From: Ruegeria meonggei
GTDB lineage: Bacteria > Pseudomonadota > Alphaproteobacteria > Rhodobacterales > Rhodobacteraceae
Length of the DNA stretch: 64,000 bases
Reading direction: 5' to 3'
NCBI RefSeq assembly: GCF_900172215.1
Contig: NZ_FWFP01000008.1
Location: 62,001 to 126,000, forward strand
Made by a program: the position numbers and the translations under genes. The notes below the pieces were generated by a model. That model was not told the DNA's origin and made no database searches. It saw only the letters and a program-made list of their open reading frames with translations. Positions 24,595 through 34,058 of this stretch are shown here, piece by piece. The first letter of the stretch is position 1. Every line of letters begins with the position of its first letter.

Positions 24595-27048
24595 TTAGAC
24601 CTTCACTCGCTCTGACTTGGGGTCATACATCGGCTTCAGCGAGGCTTCGGCCTTAATCTTTACGCCACACACATCGATCTCATAGGTCGAGGCCAGCACA
24701 TCCGCTGCCTTTTCCCCCTCGCAGGGCACATAGCCCAGGCCAACGGCGCCACCCAACGTGTGACCGTAATTGCCTGAGCTCAAATAGCCGACATACTCGC
24801 CGTTCCGCACGATGGGTTCATTGTGAAACAACAGCGGTTCCGGAGTGGTCAGTTTGAACTGCACCAAGCGGTTCTTGGGTCCGCTTTCTTTGCGCGCAAT
24901 CACCGCCTCGCGTCCGATAAAGTCGCAGCCCTTATCAACCTTGACCGCAAAACCAAGCCCTGCGTCGACCACATGGTCTTCGCAAGTGATGTCGTGCCCA
25001 AAGTGACGGAAGCCTTTTTCAATCCGGCAGCTGTCCATCATGTGCATACCACACAGCTTCAGATCCATATCCTGCCCGGCCTCGTGCAGCGTTTCGAACA
25101 CATGTCCGGCCATATCCGAAGAGACATAGACCTCCCACCCAAGCTCGCCGACGTATGTGACCCGATGCACACGCGCCAGGCCCATACCGATCTCGATCTC
25201 TTGTGCTGTTCCAAACGGGTTGGAGGTGTTCGAAAAATCAGCGGGTGAGACTTTTTCCAACAATGCCCGCGCGTTCGGCCCCATGACCGCCAGAACACCT
25301 TCGCCTGCAGTGACATCCGTGATCACCACATTGAAATCGCCTGCATTGCGCATCATCCAGGTCTGATCTGCCAGACGGGTCGCCGCAGGTGTCACAACCA
25401 GATACGAGGTTTCTGCCAGGCGGGTGACCGTTACGTCTGCCTCAATCCCCCCGGTGCGGTTGAGGAATTGAGTATAGACGATTTTGCCATTGGGCACTGC
25501 GTAATCGCCGCCGCCGATGTAGTTCATGAACCTTTCGGCATCCGGCCCTTCGACGCGAATTTTTCCGAACGATGACATGTCGTACATGCCGACATTCTCA
25601 CGCACAGCGCGATGTTCGGCGGCAGAGTTTTCGAACCAGTTCTGACGTTTCCAGCTGTATTGGTACTCGCGCTCCTGCCCCTCATTCGCAAACCAGTTGG
25701 CACGTTCCCACCCTGCCAGCTCGCCCATAACCGCGCCCTGTTCTAACAGGTGGTGGTGGAACGGTGTTCGGCGCACACCGCGCGCGGTGGCCTTTTGACG
25801 ATAGGGGTAGTGATCCGCGTATAGCAGTCCCAGCGTTTCTTTTGACCGCTCGAACAAGTACTTTTTGTTGCCCTGAAACGGTTGCATCCGGCTGATATCG
25901 ACATCGCCCAGATCGAAGGGTTTCGCACCCGCATCCATCCATTCTGCCAGCGCCATGCCTGCGCCACCAGCGGACTGAATACCGATCGAGTTGAACCCAG
26001 CAGCCACCCAGACATTGTCCATCTCAGGTGCCAGGCCCAGATGGTAAGCGTCATCCGGGGTAAAGGATTCGGGACCGTTGAAGAACGTATGAATCCCCGC
26101 CTCGGCCAACATGGGCATCCGGTTACAGGCAGCCTCGAGAATGGGTTCGAAATGGTCAAAGTCTTCGGGCAGCTGGTCAAACTCAAAACTGTCCGGAATA
26201 CCCTCTGCCGCCCAGGGTTTCGCATTGGGTTCAAACGCCCCCAACAGGATTTTACCTGCGTCTTCCTTGTAATACGCACATTCATCAGGAACCCGAAGCA
26301 CTGGTAGTTGGGTCAGACCGTCGATGCCCTCGGTGACAATGTAAAAATGCTCGCACGCGTGCAAAGGCACATTTGAACCGGCCATCCGACCGACCTCATG
26401 TCCCCACATGCCAGCGCAGTTCACCACCATGTCGCATTCGATATGACCGGATGCGCTGCCATCATCGGCCACCCAGTCCACGCCGGTCACCTTGCGACCC
26501 TGCTTGACGATATCGGTGACTTTTGTCCGTTCTTTTACGATGCCGCCACGCTGTCTTGCCCCTTTGGCTAGGGCCAGGGCGATATTTGCCGGATCGCCCT
26601 GCCCGTCCAGTGGCAGATACACCGCGCCCTTGACGTCTTCGATGTTCAGATGGGGATACAGTTCCTGCACCCGTTCGTTTGAAATCTCTTCAACCTCGAC
26701 CCCAAAGGCGCGGGCCATTGCAGCCTGGCGATAGATCTCTTCTTTGCGCTCTTCGGTCAGGGCGACGGTGATCGACCCACAGCGTTTGAACCCGGTGGCA
26801 ACGCCGGTCTCAGCCTCAAGCGCTCCGTAAAGTTCCTGACTGTATTTTGCCAGTTTGGTCATGTTGGCGGTGGCCCGCAGCTGAGCGATCAAACCCGCCG
26901 CATGCCATGTCGTGCCACTGGTCAGCTGCTTACGCTCCAACAGCACAACGTCGCTCCACCCCTTTTTGGTCAGATGATACGCGACCGAACATCCGATGAC
27001 GCCGCCGCCGATGATGACCACTCGGGCCTTGCTGGGAAGATCAACCAT
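24595..27048 (-). CDS. FAD-dependent dehydrogenase fused to GcvT domain (dimethylglycine/sarcosine dehydrogenase type), copy 1
   Basis: This 817-residue protein has an N-terminal DAO-type FAD domain with the GGGVIG dinucleotide motif (residues 14-19) and the TTWHAAG motif, whose His49 corresponds to the covalent FAD attachment site of dimethylglycine and sarcosine dehydrogenases. After a FAO-type linker comes a C-terminal GcvT/aminomethyltransferase region (about residues 430-810) that binds tetrahydrofolate and captures the released C1 unit. It would oxidatively demethylate an N-methyl amino acid. It is the last gene of a leftward series that also holds a second paralogue and a homocysteine methyltransferase. 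Substrate assignment (dimethylglycine, sarcosine or another) is open. Confidence 0.85.
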   Translation of the reverse strand: MVDLPSKARVVIIGGGVIGCSVAYHLTKKGWSDVVLLERKQLTSGTTWHAAGLIAQLRATANMTKLAKYSQELYGALEAETGVATGFKRCGSITVALTEERKEEIYRQAAMARAFGVEVEEISNERVQELYPHLNIEDVKGAVYLPLDGQGDPANIALALAKGARQRGGIVKERTKVTDIVKQGRKVTGVDWVADDGSASGHIECDMVVNCAGMWGHEVGRMAGSNVPLHACEHFYIVTEGIDGLTQLPVLRVPDECAYYKEDAGKILLGAFEPNAKPWAAEGIPDSFEFDQLPEDFDHFEPILEAACNRMPMLAEAGIHTFFNGPESFTPDDAYHLGLAPEMDNVWVAAGFNSIGIQSAGGAGMALAEWMDAGAKPFDLGDVDISRMQPFQGNKKYLFERSKETLGLLYADHYPYRQKATARGVRRTPFHHHLLEQGAVMGELAGWERANWFANEGQEREYQYSWKRQNWFENSAAEHRAVRENVGMYDMSSFGKIRVEGPDAERFMNYIGGGDYAVPNGKIVYTQFLNRTGGIEADVTVTRLAETSYLVVTPAATRLADQTWMMRNAGDFNVVITDVTAGEGVLAVMGPNARALLEKVSPADFSNTSNPFGTAQEIEIGMGLARVHRVTYVGELGWEVYVSSDMAGHVFETLHEAGQDMDLKLCGMHMMDSCRIEKGFRHFGHDITCEDHVVDAGLGFAVKVDKGCDFIGREAVIARKESGPKNRLVQFKLTTPEPLLFHNEPIVRNGEYVGYLSSGNYGHTLGGAVGLGYVPCEGEKAADVLASTYEIDVCGVKIKAEASLKPMYDPKSERVKV

Positions 27049-27137
27049 CCTGAAATCTCCGCTATGTCAGGTTTGGGGCAAAATGCCATGGAAGATCGAC
27101 AATAAATGCACCAAAAACGTCAAGGCAGTGGCGATTT

Positions 27138-28115
27138 TCACCGATGTGATGCGGCCCGTTTTTCCCGCCGCAGTACAAAGGGCGTGACACCGAAAAAGCT
27201 TTTGTAAACCGACGAGAATCCGTTGGGAAATCCACAGGCCAATCCGATTTCCCGGACGCTGATCGTGGTGTTCAACAACAGGTTATTGGCCTTGGCCAGG
27301 CGCATCTCACGATAAAAGCCGTTCGGCGTGGTGCCGAAGAAAGTCTTGAACTTACGCTCAAGCGAACGGTTCGACAGGTGCAATGCTTCGACAATCTGTT
27401 GAATCGGCAGCGGATCTTCGATGTTGGCCTGCATCAGCTTGATGCACTGATCCAGCTTGGCATCCCCTGTCGCCGTCAGTTGCGCCCCCGAAAACGGCTG
27501 CATCGACGAAAAGTCGCGGATGTTTTCGTGCAGCATGATATCGGCAACCGTCATCTTGGCCGGCCCCGAGATATGGCGACCGATGATGGCCAGCGCAACA
27601 TCCGTCGTCGCCCCCATCCCGGCACAGGTCACAACAGAGCCCTGTTCGGTAGCAATCGACAGCTTGGCCTCGAAGCGGGCGCCACGTTCACGCAGGAAAG
27701 AGGCGTTTTCCCAGTGGGTTGCCATATCGGCAGTGCCGCGTTCGTCGATGTAACGGCTGGCGGCTTCGGCCAGCAAAAACACCTGCGCATCGCGGAATGT
27801 ATAATCGGAAACCACCCGCCCCAGGGACAAGTCGGGATGATCCGGATCGGTGTTGCCAACCACAAACAGGTAATCGGCCTTGGGGTGGGATGGAATCCGC
27901 TCGGTCTGGACAGTTGCATCACTGCTGCTGGCAACCGGGCCGCCCTTAAGGGACCGATATGTAAAGGTGAAGGGTGGGCTGGGGCAGACGCGATTGGCCA
28001 GTCGCAACACCTCGACCAGCGAGGCCAGCTCCAGTAGCACATAGCCCGGTGCGACCACGATATCGAAATGGGTCTGAACCATGCCCGGCAAATTTTCTTT
28101 GGGTTTCCGCATCAT
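27138..28115 (-). CDS. GATase1-like/AraC-family regulator (GbdR-type)
   Basis: The 325-residue protein fuses an N-terminal DJ-1/PfpI (GATase1-like) domain (about residues 12-180) to a C-terminal AraC double helix-turn-helix (about residues 225-320; LSNRSLERKFKTFFGTTPNGFYREMRL). This is the architecture of GbdR, CdhR and SouR, regulators of glycine betaine, carnitine and sarcosine catabolism in Pseudomonas. Context beside demethylating dehydrogenases supports a methylamine-sensing activator. ATG 28115 is chosen because GAGG lies just upstream on its strand. It is seven bases from the homocysteine methyltransferase gene, so the regulator sits inside the operon. Confidence 0.85.
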   Translation of the reverse strand: MMRKPKENLPGMVQTHFDIVVAPGYVLLELASLVEVLRLANRVCPSPPFTFTYRSLKGGPVASSSDATVQTERIPSHPKADYLFVVGNTDPDHPDLSLGRVVSDYTFRDAQVFLLAEAASRYIDERGTADMATHWENASFLRERGARFEAKLSIATEQGSVVTCAGMGATTDVALAIIGRHISGPAKMTVADIMLHENIRDFSSMQPFSGAQLTATGDAKLDQCIKLMQANIEDPLPIQQIVEALHLSNRSLERKFKTFFGTTPNGFYREMRLAKANNLLLNTTISVREIGLACGFPNGFSSVYKSFFGVTPFVLRREKRAASHR

Positions 28116-28122
28116 CCGCGCC

Positions 28123-29016
28123 TCAGACGATCCGATGCCCGGCGGCGCGCAGCCGCTGGGCCAGTGTCTGGATATGGTCGGGGCCGACCTCACAACAGCC
28201 GCCAACAATAGTAGCGCCCTGTTCCACCCATCGCATGGCGTGATCCGCATAAGCATCCGGTCCAAGATCGAGACGCTGTTGCAGTGCATCGACGGTTGGG
28301 GCCTCTTCCAGAAAGCCCTGGGTAATCCCGGTAAAGCCATTGGCATAGGCCCCAAATGGGGGGCCCATCCGTGCAATGATCTCCAATGCGGGCAGCACGG
28401 CCTCGGGTCGGGTGCAATTGATCAAAACGGCCTGGGGCGCATAACTGGCCACAACTGGTGCGATATCGGACAGGGCCTCGCCCGAGCGCAGACGTGTGCC
28501 ATCACCGTCCATCACCGAAAGCGCCAGCCAGACCGGTTTGCCCGCCTGCGCGGTGCCCTGCATGGCCCCTTCGGCCTCCTGTACCGACGACACGGTTTCG
28601 ATCAGGAACAGATCGACGTGATCCGACATCAGATCCACAAGCTCGGCGAATTTCCCGGCGGCCTCGTCCACATCCGGTTTCAGGTCGGGTCTGTACGAGG
28701 CAAGAAGCGGCCCGAGCGCCCCGGCGATGCGCCCACCTGTGGCGCTGCGAGCCTGCTCGGCCTGCGACAGTGCCGTGTTGATCAGGTTAGCAAGCTGATC
28801 TTCTATCCCCTCACGCACCAGACGTGACCGGTGGACGGCATAGGTGTTGGTGGTGGCAACCGTCGCGCCACGCTGAAAGTATGCCCTGTGAACATCGCCC
28901 ACGAGATCCGGTTGGTCGATCATCACTTGGGTCGACCACAGCGGCGTGGGACTGTCACCGCACAGTTTGACCAATTCCTGCCCGATGGAACCGTCCAGAA
29001 GAGTGATATCTGCCAT
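28123..29016 (-). CDS. Zinc-dependent homocysteine S-methyltransferase family protein
   Basis: The 297-residue TIM-barrel protein of the S-methyl_trans (BHMT/MmuM/MetH N-domain) family has its zinc ligands in place: Cys in INCT, and the C274-C275 pair in GGCCE. N-terminal LLDGSIGQEL matches the homocysteine-binding start. It would transfer a methyl group from a donor such as glycine betaine, S-methylmethionine or dimethylsulfoniopropionate to homocysteine. Flanking dimethylglycine-dehydrogenase-like genes favour betaine, whose product dimethylglycine would be their substrate. The donor remains unproven. Confidence 0.85.
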   Translation of the reverse strand: MADITLLDGSIGQELVKLCGDSPTPLWSTQVMIDQPDLVGDVHRAYFQRGATVATTNTYAVHRSRLVREGIEDQLANLINTALSQAEQARSATGGRIAGALGPLLASYRPDLKPDVDEAAGKFAELVDLMSDHVDLFLIETVSSVQEAEGAMQGTAQAGKPVWLALSVMDGDGTRLRSGEALSDIAPVVASYAPQAVLINCTRPEAVLPALEIIARMGPPFGAYANGFTGITQGFLEEAPTVDALQQRLDLGPDAYADHAMRWVEQGATIVGGCCEVGPDHIQTLAQRLRAAGHRIV

Positions 29017-29028
29017 GTTTCAGCCTCC

Positions 29029-30081
29029 TCAGGGGATCAGAACAAGTTTTCCCGGCAATGCCTTGGATTGGAAATCCTGCTGCGCAACCGAGATGTCTTT
29101 CAATGGGTAGGTTTTCGAGACCAAAGGCCTGATCCGCCCGGCATTCATCAGCTCAACCAACCGTCCGAAAACCTCAAACGCCTGATGGGTGCAGCCGTGA
29201 ATGGTAATGTCGCGCAGATATATATCGCGCAGATCGGCCTGAACCATCGGGCCAGCAATGGCACCCGAGACCGCATAGTGCCCGCCCGGTTTCAGCGCCA
29301 GGATCAGGCCAGCCCAGGCGGGTCCGCCCACAACGTCGATCACTGCATCAAACCTGTCCTCAGGCAAGGGCGCGGTCCGGTCAAAGGTGCCGACGGCACC
29401 TTGCCCGACGACAGTCTCAGCCTTGTTCGGGCTGGTCACGCCCCAAACCCTGGCCCCGCGCAACGCGGCCAGTTGGACAGCCGCCAGACCAACCCCGCCC
29501 GAGGCCCCGGTAATCAGCACGTTCTGTCCCGATGTAACGCCCGCGCGGGTCAACAGATTCTCGGCCGTGCCAAAGGCGCAAGGGATGGCGGCAATCTCAA
29601 CGTCTGACAGGGGCGACGCGGACACGTCATACAAATCTTGTGCCTCGACCAGGCAATATTGCGCAAAGGCCCCGTCCATTTCCGAGCCCAGCGCGATGAA
29701 GCCAGTTGGGTTGCCCGGTCGCGGGCGTGGCAGGTTGATTGGGCAGGTCACGCGCTGACCGGACTGAAACCCCGCCTCTGGCCCAACGCTTTCGACAATG
29801 CCACACAGGTCGCCGCCCTGAATGCGCGGGAAATGCAACGCACCGCCCCAACCTCCGGCATCAACGTTCTGATCAACCGCATCGGTTGCGCCGGTTACCT
29901 CGGACGCATACCAGCCGACCCGCGTATTGATATCGGTGTTGTTCACTCCGGCCGCCGCCACCCGGACCAACACCTGACCGGGGCCCGGAGAAGGAACCGG
30001 AATATCGTCGCGCCATTCAAGCGCCTCGGGGCCGCCGTGATGCGTCAGGTAGACGCCACACATGTGTTTGGGAGCTGCCAT
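29029..30081 (-). CDS. Zinc-type alcohol dehydrogenase / quinone oxidoreductase family protein
   Basis: This 350-residue medium-chain dehydrogenase has a GroES-like N-terminus (PGPGQVLVRVAAAGVNNTDIN) and a Rossmann fold with ITGASGGVGLAAVQLA that would bind NADP(H). The catalytic zinc ligands of true alcohol dehydrogenases are not evident, pointing to a quinone-oxidoreductase-like reductase. It lies 12 bases from each neighbour in the leftward operon, so it is co-transcribed with the C1 genes. Its substrate is unknown. Confidence 0.82.
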   Translation of the reverse strand: MAAPKHMCGVYLTHHGGPEALEWRDDIPVPSPGPGQVLVRVAAAGVNNTDINTRVGWYASEVTGATDAVDQNVDAGGWGGALHFPRIQGGDLCGIVESVGPEAGFQSGQRVTCPINLPRPRPGNPTGFIALGSEMDGAFAQYCLVEAQDLYDVSASPLSDVEIAAIPCAFGTAENLLTRAGVTSGQNVLITGASGGVGLAAVQLAALRGARVWGVTSPNKAETVVGQGAVGTFDRTAPLPEDRFDAVIDVVGGPAWAGLILALKPGGHYAVSGAIAGPMVQADLRDIYLRDITIHGCTHQAFEVFGRLVELMNAGRIRPLVSKTYPLKDISVAQQDFQSKALPGKLVLIP

Positions 30082-30093
30082 CGCAAACAGCCT

Positions 30094-30570
30094 TCAGTTT
30101 TGATCGTCTGGATGGGGTGGAATCGGCCCCATGGGTATGATGTCATAGCGGGCGTTCAGCGTGGCCATCTTTGTCTCATCCCCAAAGTCCGCCTCGGTCA
30201 TCGTCGCCATCTCGGAGAGGAACCCGTCAAACCCCGAGGGCTGAAAGATCATCAACATCCGTGCCGGGGCAGCCCCGGCCACACGACATGCATGCGGTAC
30301 TCCCGGCGGAACGTGCATGGTGGTGCCCGGCCCGCAGCGATGACAGTCGCCATCGACATAGAAATCCACCTCCCCTTCGAGGAAATAGAAAGTTTCGGCG
30401 TGGCTGTCATGACGATGAAGGCCAAGCGCAAAGCTGGCCTTCAGGTTGTCTTCCATGAGCGTGTAAGCACCATTCGTATCCTGACCGGAAACCTTGACGA
30501 AGGTGTGGTCGTTTTCCCAGTCGTAGTTGGGACCCTCACCGGGTCCCAGTTTGGAATATCGCAAGCTCAT
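30094..30570 (-). CDS. Cupin-domain protein
   Basis: This 158-residue single-domain cupin has motif 1 as HRHDSHAETFYFLEGEVDFYVDG (two His and a Glu as metal ligands) and motif 2 as GTTMHVPPGVPHACRV (the fourth ligand His). It is a small metalloprotein likely to be an isomerase, dioxygenase or sensor. It is co-transcribed between the large dehydrogenase and the quinone-oxidoreductase-like gene. Its function in the pathway is not known. Confidence 0.85.
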   Translation of the reverse strand: MSLRYSKLGPGEGPNYDWENDHTFVKVSGQDTNGAYTLMEDNLKASFALGLHRHDSHAETFYFLEGEVDFYVDGDCHRCGPGTTMHVPPGVPHACRVAGAAPARMLMIFQPSGFDGFLSEMATMTEADFGDETKMATLNARYDIIPMGPIPPHPDDQN

Positions 30571-30586
30571 GGTGTCTCCATCGCTG

Positions 30587-33034
30587 TTACGCGCGCAACC
30601 GATCGTTCGAAGGGTCCCAAAGCGGTTGGTCTTTCTCTACCACAGCGCGGCATTTCTGACCGTAGATTTCCACTTCAAGCTCGGCGCCCGGGTTGGCCAG
30701 TTCGGCCTTGATCATACCCAGCGCGATGGATTTGCCAACGCGGTAGCCCCAGGCCCCCGACGTGGTCTCGCCCACGATCTCGCCGTTTTGCCAGATGCAG
30801 GACATGTAAGGCGCGTCACAATCACCGGCATCGACGGTCAGCGTCACAAAGGCCTTCTTAGCCCCCTGCTGCTTTTCGTTCAGGATCGCAGCCTTACCCG
30901 GGAAATCCTGCGGCTTGTCCAGTTTGACGAAACGCTCCAACCCGCCTTCCAGCAACGAGTAATCGGTCGACAGATCGCCCTTCCACGCGCGGTAACCCTT
31001 TTCGATGCGCAGCGAATTTAGGGCATACATCCCAAACGGTTTGGCCCCGGCATCAAGGATCGCGTCATAGATCGCGGGCATGTCTTCATTCAGCGCATGC
31101 ACCTCCCAGCCCAGCTCACCAGCAAAGGAAACACGGATCAGGAAAGCAGGCTTGCCCGCAACCGTGGCAGACTGGTGCGTCAACCAACCGCTGGACAGAT
31201 CCGCGTCAGCCAGGCCTGACAGAATCTCGCGCGATTTGGGTCCGGTCACGATCAGGGTGTCGCGGGTGGTTGTCACGTCCTTGACCGAAACGGTCACGGG
31301 CATCGCATTGACCAGGATATCGCGATCGTGCCACTGCGCGGTGGCCGCAGTGATCATGATGAATTCCTCCTCGCCCAGACGGATGCAGGACATTTCGGTC
31401 AGGATGCGACCGCGCTGGTCCGAGATGTAGACCAGATTGATGCGACCGATCTTGGGCAACCCACCGGTGATCAGCCCGCGCAGCGTCTCGGCTGCACCGT
31501 CGCCTTTGACCATGAAACGGGAAAATCCCGGCAGATCGAGTACACCGCAATGATCGCGCACGGCCTCGCATTCTTCTTTGATGCGCTGCTCCCACGGGCC
31601 CGCGCGGCCCCAGGTATGCGTGGCCTCAAGCGACGTGTCGTCGCCCGGCTGCGCGAACCAGTTGGCGCGCTCCCATCCATTATAGACGCCCATCACACCG
31701 CCCTGTTCTTTGACCGTGTCATGGACCGGCGACAGCTTTTTGTCGCGCGCGGCAGGCCATTCATGATGGGGGTAATGCATGGCGTATTCATTGCCATACA
31801 CCTCCATGCCTTTTTGGTTGCAATAGTCCTGATCGGTATAGTCGGTGTACCGGCGTGGATCGACGGCCCACATATCCCACTCGGTGTGACCATCGACGAT
31901 CCATTCGGCCAGCACCTTGCCTGCGCCGCCCCCCTGCGCGATGCCAAAGGTAAAGCTGTGCGCCTCAAACGCGTTCTTCACACCCGGCATCGGGCCGATC
32001 AGCGGCAGACCGTCTGGTGCATAAGGGATCGGCCCGTTGATCACCCGGCCCACGCCAGAGGTGGCCATCAGCGGCACCCGATCCATCGCGTCGGTGACAA
32101 TGTCCTCGATCCGGTCCAGATCGTCATTCCACAGCTGGAATGAGAAGTCTTCGGGCATCGGGTCATCCTCGGTCATCCAGTGGCCCTTGCAGTTGGGCTC
32201 GTACGGACCAAGGTTGTAGCCATTCTTTTCCTGCCGCAGGTAGTAAGAGATGTCGACGTCGCGCAACAGCGGCAGCTTGCCACCGTGCTCTTTGGACCAG
32301 GCTTCGATTTCGGGTATTTCGTCGGTCAGCAGGTATTGATGGCTCATGACCATCGCAGGCACGGTGCGGCCGCCATAAGGCTTGAACCATTCGCCGACAC
32401 GCTGCGCATAGTACCCGGCGGCGTTTACCACATAGTCACAGGCGATGTCGCCTTGATCGGTGTGCACGGTCCATGTGCCGTCGTCATGTTGCGTCACATT
32501 GGTTGCCGGGCAAAAGCGGATGATCTTCTGGCCCATATCGCGGGCGCCTTTGGCCAGCGCCTGTGTCAGCTGTGCCGGGTCGATATCGCCATCGGTCGGA
32601 TCGTACAGCACACCCTCTAGGTCATGGGTTTCAAGGAACGGGTAGTTCTCTTTCGCTTGGTCCGGCGTCCACATTTCCATCGGAATACCCTGATAGCGAC
32701 CCATCGCCATCGCGCGTTCGAACTCCTGCATCCGTTCTTTGCTATGCGCCAAACGGAGTGAACCCGAGACATGGTAATTCATCGGATAGTCGACCTCTTC
32801 GCCCAATCGCGAATACAGCTCAGTTGAATAGCGCTGTATGTTCATGATCGCCCACGAGGTCGAAAAAGTAGGTACGTTACCCGCCGCGTGCCATGTCGAT
32901 CCGGCGGTCAGTTCGTTCTTTTCGAGCAGAACGCAATCGGTCCAGCCCTTTTTGGCCAGATGGAAAAGGGAGGAGGCCCCCACCACACCGCCGCCGATGA
33001 TGACAACGCGGGCTTTTGTCGGAAAATCACTCAT
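30587..33034 (-). CDS. FAD-dependent dehydrogenase fused to GcvT domain, copy 2
   Basis: The 815-residue paralogue of the protein at 24595-27048 has the same layout: GGGVVG at residues 14-19, STWHAAG with the FAD-linking His49, then the GcvT-type folate-binding domain (about residues 430-800). The middle part that lines the substrate pocket differs clearly from copy 1, including an insert with an Asp/Tyr-rich segment near residues 385-410. The two copies therefore probably act on different N-methylated substrates, for example successive demethylations. It is 15 bases downstream of the GFA gene and 16 bases upstream of the cupin gene, in the same operon. Confidence 0.85.
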   Translation of the reverse strand: MSDFPTKARVVIIGGGVVGASSLFHLAKKGWTDCVLLEKNELTAGSTWHAAGNVPTFSTSWAIMNIQRYSTELYSRLGEEVDYPMNYHVSGSLRLAHSKERMQEFERAMAMGRYQGIPMEMWTPDQAKENYPFLETHDLEGVLYDPTDGDIDPAQLTQALAKGARDMGQKIIRFCPATNVTQHDDGTWTVHTDQGDIACDYVVNAAGYYAQRVGEWFKPYGGRTVPAMVMSHQYLLTDEIPEIEAWSKEHGGKLPLLRDVDISYYLRQEKNGYNLGPYEPNCKGHWMTEDDPMPEDFSFQLWNDDLDRIEDIVTDAMDRVPLMATSGVGRVINGPIPYAPDGLPLIGPMPGVKNAFEAHSFTFGIAQGGGAGKVLAEWIVDGHTEWDMWAVDPRRYTDYTDQDYCNQKGMEVYGNEYAMHYPHHEWPAARDKKLSPVHDTVKEQGGVMGVYNGWERANWFAQPGDDTSLEATHTWGRAGPWEQRIKEECEAVRDHCGVLDLPGFSRFMVKGDGAAETLRGLITGGLPKIGRINLVYISDQRGRILTEMSCIRLGEEEFIMITAATAQWHDRDILVNAMPVTVSVKDVTTTRDTLIVTGPKSREILSGLADADLSSGWLTHQSATVAGKPAFLIRVSFAGELGWEVHALNEDMPAIYDAILDAGAKPFGMYALNSLRIEKGYRAWKGDLSTDYSLLEGGLERFVKLDKPQDFPGKAAILNEKQQGAKKAFVTLTVDAGDCDAPYMSCIWQNGEIVGETTSGAWGYRVGKSIALGMIKAELANPGAELEVEIYGQKCRAVVEKDQPLWDPSNDRLRA

Positions 33035-33049
33035 GTGTCTTGATCCCTA

Positions 33050-33430
33050 TTACTGTGCCTCTTGGGGCAGATCGTCTGTGATGTCATAGTAATCGCCCTT
33101 GTCGGCCACAAAGATGTGCCGGGCGAGTTTCAGGCCCGTGGGCTCGCGCAGCGCGCCCATGGAAATAGAAATCGTGTCCTCGTCATTGTGCTGCCAGAAC
33201 AGGAACGACCCGCAGGCGTTGCAGAACCCGCGCCGGGCGATGTCTGACGCGCGGAACCAGGTAAGTGTGTCACTTGCCGTAAAGCTCAGCTTGTCCTGAT
33301 GGGCCGAGGTAGAGGCCCAAACATGACCCGATTGCTTTCGGCATTGACCGCAATGGCAGGCCGAAGGCTGGGAAAGGGTGCCATCGATGGTAAATGCAAC
33401 AGCACCGCACAGGCAGGATCCGGTATGCAT
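33050..33430 (-). CDS. GFA (glutathione-dependent formaldehyde-activating) family protein
   Basis: This 126-residue zinc protein has the complete GFA cysteine set: C6 and C8 (SCLCG), C25, C27 and C30 (ACHCGQC), and C70 and C73 (FCNACG). Family members bind zinc, and Gfa of Paracoccus was linked to formaldehyde-glutathione chemistry. Here it sits in an operon whose dehydrogenases can release formaldehyde equivalents, which fits but does not prove that role. ATG 33430 is chosen; a longer frame to 33481 overlaps the upstream gene. Confidence 0.85.
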   Translation of the reverse strand: MHTGSCLCGAVAFTIDGTLSQPSACHCGQCRKQSGHVWASTSAHQDKLSFTASDTLTWFRASDIARRGFCNACGSFLFWQHNDEDTISISMGALREPTGLKLARHIFVADKGDYYDITDDLPQEAQ

Positions 33431-33434
33431 TGAT

Positions 33435-34058
33435 TTATCCTCTTGCTGAAGGTGCGGTACTGGCCCCCAGCAACACGCCATAGATCATGAAACAGGTCGC
33501 CATGACACGACGGACCCAGGTATTGAAAACAGCCCCAAGGGCGGCCTTGCCCATCACAGCACCCAGTACCGTAAACCCGGTGTAGCTGAGCGTTGTCAGG
33601 ACCAGCGCAGTGGGCATGATCACTGTCATCTGCTGCCAGATCGGCACGTCGGGCTGCACGAATTGCGAAAACGCAGCCAGATAACCCGCAACGCTTTTGG
33701 GGTTGATCGTGGCGACGGCCAGCGCGTGCAGATAGACGTGGCGCGCGGGTCGTTCTGACGCGGGCGCTGGTTTGGTTGCGTTCATCCACCCCCGCACGCC
33801 GAGCCAGATCAGAAACCCTGCGCCCACCAGCTTGGCAATAAAGAACGCCGTAGGCGAGGTCGCGATCAACGCCGTCACGCCCAGCGCCGACAGGATCAAA
33901 AAGCCACTGGCCTGTGTCAGGATTGCCAGAACGCCCAGCATGGCCTTGGGAAACGGCAGGCTCATCCCGTTTGAGATGCAATTCACCGCATTCGGCCCTG
34001 GTGTGGTCACAAACACCACCCAGAACAGCGCGAATATGGTCCAGGCCTCAAAGCTCAT
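33435..34058 (-). CDS. LysE/RhtB-family amino-acid exporter
   Basis: The 207-residue protein has six hydrophobic spans and the family's PGPNAVNCISNG motif close to the N-terminus. LysE/RhtB proteins export amino acids or their analogues. It overlaps the upstream XRE-cupin regulator by one base and is four bases from the GFA gene, so it is co-transcribed with both. It may remove an excess product such as glycine or methionine, or a toxic analogue, from the pathway (inference). Confidence 0.87.
   Translation of the reverse strand: MSFEAWTIFALFWVVFVTTPGPNAVNCISNGMSLPFPKAMLGVLAILTQASGFLILSALGVTALIATSPTAFFIAKLVGAGFLIWLGVRGWMNATKPAPASERPARHVYLHALAVATINPKSVAGYLAAFSQFVQPDVPIWQQMTVIMPTALVLTTLSYTGFTVLGAVMGKAALGAVFNTWVRRVMATCFMIYGVLLGASTAPSARG

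Noticed and set aside
24595-33034. DMSP demethylase DmdA
   Set aside because: DmdA is a stand-alone GcvT protein; both proteins here carry full N-terminal FAD dehydrogenase domains.
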